A stretch of 64,000 nucleotides of DNA from Liolophura sinensis (GCF_032854445.1 NC_088299.1:411001-475000); one strand, 5' to 3'; shown: positions 55,401 through 60,965, counted from the stretch's first letter. Made by a program: numbers and translations. The notes: a model not told the origin generated them from the sequence alone.

Positions 55401-56309
55401 AAATAAATTTTATGTTATAAGTTTTGTCATTTCCTGCAGGCTGTCAAAATTTCGTTTTGGTTAACTTTTATCTTCATATGTAAAATAAATTTTATGTTAT
55501 AAGTTTTGTCATTTCCTGCAGGCTGTCAAAATTTCGTTTTGGTTAACTTTTATCTTCATATGTAAAATAAATTTTATGTTATAAGTTTTGTCATTTCCTG
55601 CAGGCTGTCAAAATTTCGTTTTGGTTAACTTTTATCTTCATATGTAAAATAAATTTTATGTTATAAGTTTTGTCATTTCCTGCAGGCTGTCAAAATTTCG
55701 TTGTGGTTAACATTTATCTTCATATGTAAAATAAATTTTATGTTATAAGTTTTGTCATATTTTGCCAACGTTTAAACTCCATATCTCTGCTGATGTACGC
55801 AATGCATCCTTCATAGCATGTGAGTTAGTGAAGTCACGTGGGAGAAGAGCAACTTTTGAGAAAGAGTTCGAAACTTAGTGTTTCTAATTTTTTTCCATCG
55901 GAAACATACTATTGTGAGTTAAGATATAGGTCTTCTTGTATTATATACATATACATTACACATAGTTGTGTGATCAGGGCTGTTGGATCGATATGGGGCC
56001 TTGTTGGGTCAATATGGGGGCCTGTTGGATCGATATGGTGGCCTGTTGGATCGATATGGGGGCCTCTTTGGCAACATGAAAGTGTCAATGTGTTTTTCTG
56101 TGAGGGTTACCAATGCAGCTGAATAACTTGGGGAGAAAGGAATTCTGTTTAAGTATTAAGTTTACATAAATTTCTTTTTTATTTTTTTCCAGTTTTTGCT
56201 TCATGTTGAAGCTCTGAAAGATGATTGGTTAGTGGTTGTTGAGCGACCGCCAATCACAATCTTTGATGCATTGCCACCAACACTAAAACAGAAGAAGTTT
56301 GGAACGTGA
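19386..56309 (+). CDS. UTP4: UTP4 / cirhin, small-subunit processome WD-repeat protein, 18 coding exons, complete
   Basis: UTP4 is a nucleolar t-UTP (UtpA) subunit needed for pre-18S rRNA synthesis and processing. Joining the 18 exons listed separately gives 2052 nt, encoding 683 residues (human cirhin 686), with every phase consistent. Landmarks are the N-terminus MANFRVHRVRFFEYQPKAI, WD-type strands such as SDGTLEIWSIED, QRLFTAGLSGDVVEYDL, RILSLSWH, HTHDVRSLAYAGHFIISGG and HLEVWRLGCT, then LAFTPDSDNLVLAYADQ and HQILLHDEQMLCVLDKS, and the family's exact C-terminal signature ending KQKKFGT. It should form two beta-propellers. The ATG lies 15 nt after a strong acceptor, so a 5' non-coding exon upstream is likely but was not found. 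Introns are full of minisatellites, three of which copy UTP4's own splice sites. The gene is head to head with CHTF8. Confidence 0.97.
19700..20025 (+). mobile_element. dispersed repeat D, copy 1 (UTP4 intron 1)
   Basis: About 320 bp are shared in the same orientation with 51318-51655: ttctgtgttaggaggagaat, cagttcgtacattt, agaaggtagcgaacagtaca, gtttgttttccgc, ggttccgagtttac, aacgactctcattggctg. No ORF and no obvious SINE head. Class unknown. Confidence 0.75.
20283..20656. repeat. compound tandem repeat (about 49 and about 63 bp units), UTP4 intron 1
   Basis: The core cattgatcactgaagtattg plus tgctgttgagttttcttcac is repeated six times. Some units carry an extra ctgtttttcttcacc insert, giving two unit lengths. 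Confidence 0.9.
22820..23015 (-). mobile_element. SINE-A copy (UTP4 intron 1)
   Basis: From tttatttattcatttgattg through tacttaagaatatttcac, atggtgggtggaaaccg and ccttcccacgtccagctgga to cgcattggtgagagactcct. The tRNA head is missing. Confidence 0.88.
23154..23208 (+). CDS. UTP4: UTP4 coding exon 2
   Basis: 55 nt, residues 35-53: SDGTLEIWSIEDKWFQEK, the first WD blade. The acceptor is ctttctag and the donor AAG|gttggt. Confidence 0.94.
24028..24480. mobile_element. 453-bp MITE-like insertion, copy 1
   Basis: It interrupts one minisatellite unit. The left end ggcctcggacccccatta and the reverse complement of the right end, ggacacagacccccatta, form about 18-bp imperfect inverted repeats. ATTT flanks both sides (24024-24027 and 24481-24484), consistent with a 4-bp target duplication. 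It encodes no recognisable transposase. A 104-codon open frame inside it resembles nothing I know. Confidence 0.65.
25182..25634. mobile_element. 453-bp MITE-like insertion, copy 2 (by segmental duplication)
   Basis: It appears identical to 24028-24480 at an offset of exactly 1154 bp, and flanking minisatellite units match too. It was therefore copied with its surroundings and not inserted a second time. Confidence 0.75.
26169..26288 (+). CDS. UTP4: UTP4 coding exon 3
   Basis: 120 nt, residues 54-93: VIVGHEEQSVEAVVW, then SGQRLFTAGLSGDVVEYDL. The splice acceptor and the first six bases come from the last minisatellite unit. Alignment to human (EKFFPGHES) needs no gap, so this acceptor is the right one. 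The donor is AAG|gtgaac. Confidence 0.95.
27888..28048 (+). mobile_element. SINE-A, 5'-truncated, next to exon 4
   Basis: From ttggcttcctcgccggccgt through aacctgcggatggtcgtggg and accataatgctgg to aaataaataatg. Only 26 bp separate it from exon 4, so the branch point may be inside or right after the SINE tail. Confidence 0.9.
28075..28143 (+). CDS. UTP4: UTP4 coding exon 4
   Basis: 69 nt, residues 94-116: TFVSSNAGAVWCLTRNSSNT and KLA. The acceptor is ttgtgtttgcag and the donor GCT|gtaaga. Phase 0 at both ends. Confidence 0.9.
29511..29875 (+). mobile_element. SINE-B, near full length (UTP4 intron 4)
   Basis: The tRNA-like head has box A (tagcacagttggtagagag) and a box-B-like ggatcaatccttgatcgag, then a body with ggttgacccgtatcagtata and cagtaagtcgtctcagtgaa, and an end with acgttaaaccccaagcactc repeated as cactcactc. 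Confidence 0.85.
30278..30362 (+). CDS. UTP4: UTP4 coding exon 5
   Basis: 85 nt, residues 117-145: AGTEYGCIVLFDLTGELL, then TYEKAFDRQE. The acceptor is gttgttgtag and the donor AAG|gtaaaa. Ends one base into Gly145. Confidence 0.93.
30446..30592 (-). mobile_element. SINE-A, truncated (UTP4 intron 5)
   Basis: From tttgtttatttatttgattg through actcaagaatatttctctta, atatggtgggaggaaaccag and aaagcccacaaccatcc to gacagaccttctcatgta. Confidence 0.85.
31049..31217 (+). CDS. UTP4: UTP4 coding exon 6
   Basis: 169 nt, residues 145-201: RILSLSWHVNEEVIVTGG, then IDNIRVWSVNSGHAIQRL and ENHKETIVWSVVITG. RILSLSWH matches human exactly. The donor is ACAGG|gtgagt. The last 23 coding bases and the donor are the first unit of the 27-bp array. 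Confidence 0.95.
31192..31917. repeat. 27-bp minisatellite carrying the exon 6 donor, about 27 units
   Basis: The unit is gtgagtgtggactgtggtga plus tcacagg, with atcatcag and atcacaag variants. Unit 1 is the end of exon 6. Most units hold a gtgagt donor, and many hold the 8-bp palindrome gtgatcac. The period is a multiple of three, giving long repeat-driven open frames on both strands. In the UTP4 frame each unit reads TGA. Confidence 0.95.
31937..32045. mobile_element. fold-back element with about 50-bp arms
   Basis: tttgttgtgtaacccgatta with ctgaaccttgtttcgtactg pairs with ctcggtacgaaacatggttc and ggttacacaacaaag. The loop is only a few bases, and there is no ORF. It lies right after the 27-bp array in UTP4 intron 6. 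Confidence 0.75.
32508..32597 (-). mobile_element. SINE-A 3' end fragment (UTP4 intron 6)
   Basis: tttgtttatttatttgattg, gtgttttacgccgtgctcaa, cggcggcggccagcattatg, gtgggtggaaccc, then it stops abruptly. Confidence 0.85.
32915..33282 (+). mobile_element. SINE-A, interrupted or diverged copy (UTP4 intron 6)
   Basis: The head-side body (cgcaatgacccaggagcctc, gtgtgagttcaagtccagct, tgtgggaaggtctggtagca) is followed by unrelated sequence and then a tail (aaatattcttgagtattaca, ttaaacgacagtcaaataat). Confidence 0.65.
33851..34118 (-). mobile_element. SINE-A, near full-length copy (UTP4 intron 6)
   Basis: The (ttta)n tail, gattggtgttttacgccg, gcagagcccgggggaaaccc, ggcagaccttcccacatacg and ggagaggaagccagcatgag are followed by the head complement (gggtgctaaccaacagagcc, tcggaggcc). 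Confidence 0.92.
34312..34387 (+). CDS. UTP4: UTP4 coding exon 7
   Basis: 76 nt, residues 201-226: DMTIISGDSRGKTSFW, then NGKQGTVIR. The acceptor is tttgtttcag and the donor AGG|gtaaat. Confidence 0.94.
36232..36528. repeat. 19-bp tandem repeat, about 15 copies
   Basis: The unit is catatcctgtagctcatgg, with gta(g/a)ctcat alternating irregularly and one catgtcat variant. Confidence 0.95.
36600..36695 (+). mobile_element. SINE-A, decayed 3' part
   Basis: acaataatactggctgctgg, taatcttgagcatggcgtag and caataaatagataaa follow the family order with many substitutions. Confidence 0.6.
36986..37033 (+). CDS. UTP4: UTP4 coding exon 8
   Basis: 48 nt, residues 227-242: SFQSHKADVLCLAVNE. The acceptor is cgttctctttttcag and the donor GAG|gtaaag. 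It corresponds to the human HLIANADVQSIAV segment. Confidence 0.9.
37176..37496 (+). mobile_element. SINE-C, near full length (UTP4 intron 8)
   Basis: The tRNA-like head (tcagtggccgaatggttaaa, gtgcccgcc) is a Leu/Ser-type box A. The body has tgagaggttagagcaaggaa, ggttggcccggtgtcagtat and gcatggactcgccctgccac, and the end acgttaaaccccaaacatac resembles SINE-B. Confidence 0.8.
38207..38378 (+). CDS. UTP4: UTP4 coding exon 9
   Basis: 172 nt, residues 243-300: SENSVLSSGVEPTLARFEYV, a linker with DWKTWIR, then HTHDVRSLAYAGHFIISG. HTHDVR is identical in human. The acceptor is ttttgtag and the donor GAG|gtaaag. Confidence 0.95.
39318..39378 (+). mobile_element. SINE-A head fragment
   Basis: ctgtggttagtgtgctactg, cagtgacccaggaacctctc and accagtatgatgg match the head region. 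It is immediately followed by a fuller copy, so the insertions are adjacent or nested. Confidence 0.6.
39378..39640 (+). mobile_element. SINE-A, full-length copy (UTP4 intron 9)
   Basis: ggggggcctccgtggctcag and ttggttagcgcgctagggca form the Pol III head, followed by caccagtgcagttgctatga, the body, aagtgaaatattcttgagta and tcaaatcaaatc. Confidence 0.92.
39650..39822 (+). mobile_element. SINE-A, 5'-truncated copy in tandem with the previous one
   Basis: atccagctctagctggcttc, acgtgggaacgtctgccagc, atgtccgtgggtttcccctg, agtgaaatattcttgagtac and atcaaataaataaatt. About 20 bp of the body near atcaaaatggtggcc are replaced or lost. Confidence 0.88.
39947..40029 (+). CDS. UTP4: UTP4 coding exon 10
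   Basis: 83 nt, residues 300-327: GVDTNLAFTDLEKRKPGC, then KSRKIPAIPQ. The acceptor is gatttattacag and the donor CAA|gtaagt. Confidence 0.92.
40362..40634. repeat. 139-bp tandem duplication (UTP4 intron 10)
   Basis: Two copies of ggctagaatttg(c/t)atttgc, aaaagtacaggctgatcgat and gaggcaaggtcagctgcatt at an offset of 139 bp, with several substitutions between them. Confidence 0.9.
40640..40895 (+). mobile_element. SINE-C, 5'-truncated copy
   Basis: It shares cactgagaggtaattagagc, aaggaaacttgactgtttgg, ggtgtcatgtctagtgtctt and agcatggacttaccttgtca with 37176-37496. Confidence 0.75.
40987..41086 (+). CDS. UTP4: UTP4 coding exon 11
   Basis: 100 nt, residues 328-361: KSLVAVATNANLVVLNY, then STHLEVWRLGCTRASS. 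HLEVWRLG parallels human HLELWRLG. The acceptor is gctttgacag and the donor CAG|gtaggc. Confidence 0.95.
41581..41665 (+). mobile_element. SINE-A tail, decayed
   Basis: tcccccacccatgattctgg, tagcttcttgagaatggtgt and caatcaaataaatag, heavily mutated. Confidence 0.5.
41764..42014 (+). mobile_element. SINE-A, full-length copy (UTP4 intron 11)
   Basis: The head gggggcctccgtggctcagt and tgtttagcgcgctagtgcag (box A) with gtgagtccaagtccagc (box B) are intact. The body has lost the gggctctgcccggt segment. The tail is (aaat)4. This is a useful reference copy for the family. Confidence 0.93.
42529..42689 (+). CDS. UTP4: UTP4 coding exon 12
   Basis: 161 nt, residues 361-414: RHGEVLPLREGPTKLLQL, NRIVCFAISSDGKWLAYSD, RMRLYCLSL. 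The SDGKWLAYS blade matches human PCGSWIAYS. The acceptor is tttgttttcag and the donor CTG|gtgggt. Confidence 0.95.
42690..44565 (+). other. UTP4 intron 12, no recognised element
   Basis: About 1.9 kb, AT-rich, with a short degenerate run of acaaaaccccc-type words near 42880-42950. No exon, SINE or array is seen beyond that. Confidence 0.55.
44566..44764 (+). CDS. UTP4: UTP4 coding exon 13
   Basis: 199 nt, residues 415-481: EADGSVTPKISLTRIKLSS, HKIMFTPDVRYCVIAACDG, TVNVYELHSDCVSMYHSF and PSPS. The acceptor is gtcacttcag and the donor CAG|gtagga. The last 25-29 coding bases are the first unit of the 47-bp array that fills the next intron. Confidence 0.95.
44736..48020. repeat. 47-bp minisatellite carrying the exon 13 donor, about 70 units
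   Basis: The unit is taccactccttcccttctcc, then ctcaggtagtatgtcaccat and acatgta. Variants have gtacatgtag inserts (53 bp) or tcatcatgc. It starts inside exon 13 and fills 3.25 kb of the 4.03-kb intron 13. Each unit contains a polypyrimidine tract, CAG|GTAG and, in many copies, the palindrome atacatgtat. Its open frames are repeat artefacts. Confidence 0.97.
48796..48902 (+). CDS. UTP4: UTP4 coding exon 14
   Basis: 107 nt, residues 481-516: EPASPVQLLSISPHSKLLAV, then YHHNHPIQIYDIKSKE. The acceptor is cttgtcttttcag and the donor GAG|gtaatt. Confidence 0.94.
48987..49230. repeat. 63-bp tandem repeat, 4 copies (UTP4 intron 14)
   Basis: Copies start at 48987, 49050, 49113 and 49176. Each has ccaatgaaaaactcaagaat, aaggaacatgaattttaacc and agttggaatcaagttca. 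The period is a multiple of three and leaves both strands open. Confidence 0.95.
49726..49886 (+). mobile_element. SINE-A, 5'-truncated (UTP4 intron 14)
   Basis: tctccggctgtacgtgggaa, gctgcggatggtcatgggtt, accataatgctggccgccgt, aagtgaaatattcttgagtg and caatcaaataaataaataaa. Confidence 0.92.
50535..50620. repeat. 37-bp tandem repeat, about 2.3 copies
   Basis: gtgcagctggttgcttacca and cagctgatgcgtggaaa repeat twice, followed by a partial third, directly before exon 15. Confidence 0.85.
50664..50759 (+). CDS. UTP4: UTP4 coding exon 15
   Basis: 96 nt, residues 517-548: TVCNLPLYSCQPTALAF, then TPDSDNLVLAYADQM. The acceptor is ccattaaccttacag and the donor ATG|gtaagt. Confidence 0.94.
51318..51655 (+). 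mobile_element. dispersed repeat D, copy 2 (UTP4 intron 15)
   Basis: It matches 19700-20025 in the same orientation with an extra gatggagaactcttccc segment that copy 1 lacks. Class unknown. Confidence 0.75.
52175..52340 (+). mobile_element. SINE-B/C-like internal fragment
   Basis: catgtctggtgtcttaagca and ccagtgaagcagcaccataa resemble internal parts of the two smaller SINE families. No head or tail. Confidence 0.4.
52606..52640 (+). mobile_element. SINE-A with the whole body deleted
   Basis: The head start tgggggcctccgtggct is joined directly to the tail aatcaaataataataaat, so only about 35 bp of the family remain. Confidence 0.7.
52752..52934 (+). CDS. UTP4: UTP4 coding exon 16
   Basis: 183 nt, residues 549-609: VLEYCVAEEEYTAWCREHLR, WMRRTSKIYWIDFNP, HQILLHDEQMLCVLDKSQ. 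ILLHD is identical in human. Arg564 (in AWCRE) aligns with human Arg565. The acceptor is gactgttttacag and the donor CAG|gttaga. Confidence 0.95.
53578..53685 (+). CDS. UTP4: UTP4 coding exon 17
   Basis: 108 nt, residues 610-645: PFPDSSINIYSKSASEKHSG, then EHAFHICMKYK. HAFHICMKYK parallels human HAFKISKIYK. The acceptor is tatgttctgcttcag and the donor AAG|gtaagc. Confidence 0.92.
54030..55760. repeat. 82-bp minisatellite, 21 near-identical copies (UTP4 intron 17)
   Basis: The unit is ttttgtcatttcctgcaggc, tgtcaaaatttcgttttggt, taacttttatcttcatatgt, aaaataaattttatgttata, ag. Only a few units differ (cgttgtgg, taacattt). Each has an acceptor-like catttcctgcag, the palindrome cctgcagg and AATAAA with T-rich sequence after it. 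Confidence 0.97.
55978..56072. repeat. about 27-bp tandem repeat, about 4 copies
   Basis: ttggatcgatatgggggcct recurs with small changes (gggtcaatatgg, gatatggtgg). It lies about 120 bp before the last UTP4 exon. Confidence 0.85.
56193..56309 (+). CDS. UTP4: UTP4 terminal coding exon 18
   Basis: 117 nt including TGA, residues 646-683: FLLHVEALKDDWLVVVERPP, ITIFDALPPTLKQKKFGT. The VERP motif and the C-terminal KKFGT match the human end KKKKFGT. The acceptor is attttttttccag. Confidence 0.97.
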   Translation, partial: FLLHVEALKDDWLVVVERPPITIFDALPPTLKQKKFGT

Positions 56310-56696
56310 TGATTGGTCGAGAGCTGTCCAGTACATGATGTATCCTATACCAATCTGAAGACTTCAGTCACAGATGTTGTTGACATACAAACGACTTACA
56401 ATGTATCTCCGCCCATGGACCAGCTAACCAGCTTGTGCACTTTTCTTTTCTCCTATGGGATTTTGGGAGTGCAGTTTTTCAAATGTTTCAACCATGAGCA
56501 GTGTCAGTGATACAGGGTCTCCAGCAGCAGTGTTGGACATGGCTTAGCTGCTTTTATCACAGATCCTGATGGGCTAAAAAAAAAGGATGAGGAGAAATGA
56601 TTAACAAGACTCCTGTGGATGTATGTGTTTGCGAGGCAGGTTTGACAGCAACATGCATATGGACAGGTTTATGTAAAATGGTGATATTTTACAATG

Positions 56697-56702
56697 AATA
56701 AA
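56697..56702 (+). terminator. UTP4 poly(A) signal AATAAA
   Basis: It is in caatgaataaaatag, 388 nt after the stop, and is followed by tgttgccgtgtattattggt, a plausible GU-rich downstream element. Confidence 0.75.
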
Positions 56703-56719
56703 ATAGTCTATGAAAACAT

Positions 56720-57839
56720 GTTGCCGTGTATTATTGGTTTTGTTAATATAGGCATATATTTGCAGGTCAAGATACAGAGGTTAGTCCGTGTAGGCAGATT
56801 TTTGACAGTTGAAGTACTAAGGTTTGTCGTTTGAGGTAGACTATATAAAGCACAGAGTGTTCTTAGTTAAAGTGCATAGATTTGTTCCAGTAATTGGCCT
56901 AAAGTTTCACTTGTGAGTTACAGTCGTTTACTTTCGCACAATCTGGGTTGGCAGTAAGATAACAGAAGAGAGTGATTAGACCCCATTCACTGGTAGGCCT
57001 GCATGTACATTTCTAAATATCCCCATGGATGAAATCGAAGAACGTATAAACAGGCGATGTCTATTACAAACCTTTAAATCCCAAATACTGTCTCAAGGCA
57101 TGACTAAGAAATGTACTTGCACAATGTACACTACAAACAAACCGATTATTCGGGTTAGGCCTACAGTCACCTCACACAGTTATCAGGCGAATGGTTGTCT
57201 GCTGAGAGCCCTCATTATGCAATGGATCTGTGTACAAGTGCATTACAGCTAAAAACGAATTTCGCTGAGAAATTTCTGTCACCAGCTTCCCGTGTCCATG
57301 TAATTCCAATATGGTATGTCAGTCTACATTCACATTTTGTTTCTTAACAGTCGGAACTGTTCTCCTATTGCAGGAGAGTTCTTTTCCCCGTGCTATTATG
57401 TTGGGAACCACAATTTAAATACAGAAAGCATACTCCATTCGAGGTTTCCGAAAACTACCATGATTTACTTTTACCTCTTTTCGGAAGCACTATGTAGGAG
57501 TCTGTCTTATCGGGAGACAGGATTTGTCACATTAGTTCGCGTAACACCCTGACTGGCTTTATATCAAAATAAAATGCATGTTTCATGATTTCCTATTTCG
57601 TGATTTCCCAGACCTGATTTATGTGTTCCCAACGACTCATAAGATTATTATTTTGTCTTTCGCTAGCAAAAATCACATGATCGATGGGTACACACATGAA
57701 ATTTCCTGTCCTTTAATTGCAAGTGGCTTGTAGCTGCATGTAGATAACACCAGTGAATCCCGGAATACACTTTCCGAGTCCTAGGATGAAACCTAAGGTC
57801 ATTTACCGTAATAGTGGCACAATTTTGGCAGTGAGGGTT
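56720..57839. other. intergenic, nothing recognised
   Basis: No exon with convincing splice sites and no known repeat seen between the UTP4 3' end and the 42-bp array. Confidence 0.5.
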
Positions 57840-58480
57840 CACAGGTTTGTCAGTGTAGGCATTGTTTTGCCAGCCTAGGTAGAGATTTGTTAGTATAGGC
57901 ATAGTTTTGCCAGCGATTTGTCAGTATAGGCACAGTTTGGCAAGCCTACGGAGAGAGATTTGTCGGTATAGGCATAGTTTGGCAAGCCTAGGTACAGAGA
58001 TTTGTCAGTACAGGCACAGTTTGGCAAGCCTTGATACAGAGATTTGTCGGTATAAGCACAGTTTGGGAAGCCTAGGTACAGAGATTTGTCAGTATAGGCA
58101 CATTTTGGCAAGCCTAGGTATAGAGATTTGTCAGTATAGGCACATTTTGGCAAGCCTAGGTACATAGATTTGTCGGTATAGGCACAGTTTGGCAAGCCTA
58201 GGTACAGAGATTTGTCGGTATAGGCACAGTTTGGCAAGCCTAGATACAGAGATTCATCTGTATAGGCACAGTTTGGCAAGCCCAGGTACAGAGATTTGTC
58301 GGTATAGGCACAGTTTATCAAGCCTAGATACAGAGATTCGTCTGTATAGGCACAGTTTGGCAAGCCCAGGTACAGAGATTCGTTGGTATAGGCACAGTTT
58401 ATCAAGCCCAGGTACAGAGATTTATCGGTATAGGCACAGTTTGGCAAGCCTAGGTACAGAGATTTGTCAGTATCTGCACA
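57840..58480. repeat. 42-bp minisatellite, about 14 copies
   Basis: The unit is ggtacagagatttgtcagta plus taggcacagtttggcaagcc and ta. Because 42 is 14 codons, an uninterrupted 185-codon frame runs on - (repeating AYTDKSLYLGLPNC) and long frames also run on +. There is no sign that either is translated. Confidence 0.95.
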
Positions 58481-58489
58481 ATTTTGATA

Positions 58490-60175
58490 ATCAGATTAAG
58501 AGGTTTGTCACCATGGATGCAGATGTGTTAGTATATATGTTGATGTAGATTTGACAGTCTTGGCTCATTTCTGGTTATTCTGCAGTTTTAAGATAAAATG
58601 ATTATGAGCAGATTATTATGGCAAAGGTTGGTACGTTTAAGACGTTGCAGTTTAGATGTCGCTTAATGTACTCCATTTATTAACCTTTGCAGCACCTAAC
58701 AGAATTCACATGACCAGCAGCATATGGCTGAGTGCTTAATTAACTGACACATAATGTGTATGTTCAATACATCACAACCATAGGAAGGGAACGTCATGAT
58801 TCCTCTGGTTGCTGAACCTTTTGGATGCAAATTGATTGATGGCACATGGGTATGCTGTTTGTGTTCTCAGTTGAAGACCAAATGCCTTATTTCACCTATA
58901 TGGTATGCTACATCAGTATAAACTTGCCAATCGACAATATTTACACTGGGCACTCTGGTTGCTTAAAAGAATCAAAACAGCATCAAGCGACATTTTCATA
59001 AATAATGTTATTGATAATGTGAGGCAAAATGTGAGGATTTCCTGCATTGATAAAAGTGTTATTTCACTCAGATATCACTTTTGTTATTATATTTTGATAT
59101 TTCACACCCAGAAGCTATGGCATCGAAGAAACAACATTTTGTTTCATAACGTTTCAATCTGAACTCTGCATTTTTATGTCGTGCAACAACGACACTTAAT
59201 GTTGTACGCTACATCATGTACAATGTCACACTGTATACATATACAATATAGCCTGAACTGTTATACAGCTAAATAAACATTGCTTAAACTTGTATGAATA
59301 CAAAAAATCATGATATTTTCAAAATATGAATACAGTGTTGCACAATGAAGGGGGAATTTCATAAATATTGCTCTGGTGAAAAGGGGAAATGATAACCATT
59401 GACGCCTTCACTGTGCAGATGTCTTCTCTACAAGGCTTAGCTTGTATGGCCATTCGGGTGGTCTTGCATGGAGTTTATTGAAGAATAATTACCTTCCACC
59501 TATAAGTACAAGTAGGCCTCACGTGAACGGGTGAACATAGGATCTCCAACCATAAATCGAACACTGCCACTATGTGGAATAATAAATATTGCTACATATA
59601 CATTTTTTCAAACCCAGCCTTGGAAAGGGAATTGTATATTCCACCCACTCACCATGTACATTCATAAAGTTCCTCATTAACTTGCTGAATGTTGGTGGGT
59701 CACCCTGGACTCTCCCGTTTGTATACTATTTAACAACAACCAAGTAAAGTTTGTTCTGGATGATTAAATGCAGTATCTCAAGATGTAATCATGTCTCCCC
59801 TCTTAATGAGTGGAGACACATGGCCATTGCTTTTCCTGTCCATCTGCCTGTCTGTTCGTCTCGCTCAAATTGGTGAGAAACACCTCATAGGAATTACTTG
59901 GCAAAGGATTCTCAAACTCACACAAAATGTGCAAAATGACCAAAGTTGTGCACCGTCAAGTTATTTTACATTTCGTTGTGTTGTAGTTGTCTGCCTTGTG
60001 CATATTTTCTATATTTTGACAATTGTATGGAGCTGATGCATGTACAAATATGATTTTAAGTAGACTGTACGGTGCCTACGTTAAATGTGTAGGATTCTTG
60101 AACTCACACAAGGAGTGATCGGAAGTGATGAATGTGTACGAGTATATGGCATCTCTTGCCATGCATTTGTCTGTG
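58490..60175. other. intergenic, nothing recognised
   Basis: AT-rich sequence without an identifiable exon, RNA gene or repeat. Confidence 0.5.
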
Positions 60176-60360
60176 TTATTTATTTAATTTAGTTCAGAAT
60201 ATTTCACTTCTGCGACAGTAGCTAGCTATATGGTGGAAGGAAAACGGGTAGAGCCCAGGGGAATCCCACAACCATCTGCTGGTTGCTACCAGACATTCTC
60301 ACATACGGCCTGAAAGGAATCCAGTATGGGCTGGACTTGAACTTGCTGTGACCGCTTCGG
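60176..60360 (-). mobile_element. SINE-A, diverged copy
   Basis: tgttatttatttaatttagt, cagaatatttcacttctgcg, atatggtggaaggaaaacgg, gtagagcccaggggaatccc and ccagtatgggctggacttga. Confidence 0.85.
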
Positions 60361-60769
60361 GAGACAAGCTATAATTTAGCCTTAATAAATTTTTCAGTTA
60401 AGCTCATTGAATATCTGGAACACTGCAAACAGAAAAGATGTTCCAATCTTTTCTTTGAGGGGAAAAAAGATTTGTAGTTGTCATGTCTGGAGGCGTTGCT
60501 GTTCTACAAAAGAGGGTTTAACATTGCGTAACAAGGTGGTTGGAACAGCGTATGTCATGGTAACCATAGCGATAAATTGAGGAAAAACCCCTAGGGTTTG
60601 CTCTTCCTACTCCAAGAGCATTTGTCTGTAATAACAACACAAGGCTGCAGTTGACATGGCATTTTCATTTTTTATTTAAAATGGCCTGCAAAAGACACTT
60701 AGAGTGGCAGATGTTGTGAGACTGGTCATTGTATGACCTATAGTGATAATTTAGCCAGGGCTAGGGGGG

Positions 60770-60965
60770 GCCATGCCCTCCCAACACCTACCCTTCTCCC
60801 CAACAGCTCCTACCTTTTTCATCCACTCCTCTCTCCACTCTATACTCCCCTTAACATCTATCTGCCCCATGCCCCCTTCCCTCATCTACTTGATTCACCC
60901 CGTATGTCAATCTTCACTTCCTGCCCTTCCGACTCCACCCCCTACTTTTTCCACTCATCTCCCCA
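60770..60965 (+). repeat. C/T-rich low-complexity tract
   Basis: Strong strand bias (cctacccttctccccaacag, ccactcctctctccactcta and similar). Two overlapping open frames arise only because the tract lacks stop-forming A/G words. Confidence 0.7.

Noticed and set aside
7256-58480. CRISPR-like arrays
   Set aside because: The repeats are head-to-tail tandem units without unique spacers, in a eukaryotic genome with spliced genes; no cas-like gene.
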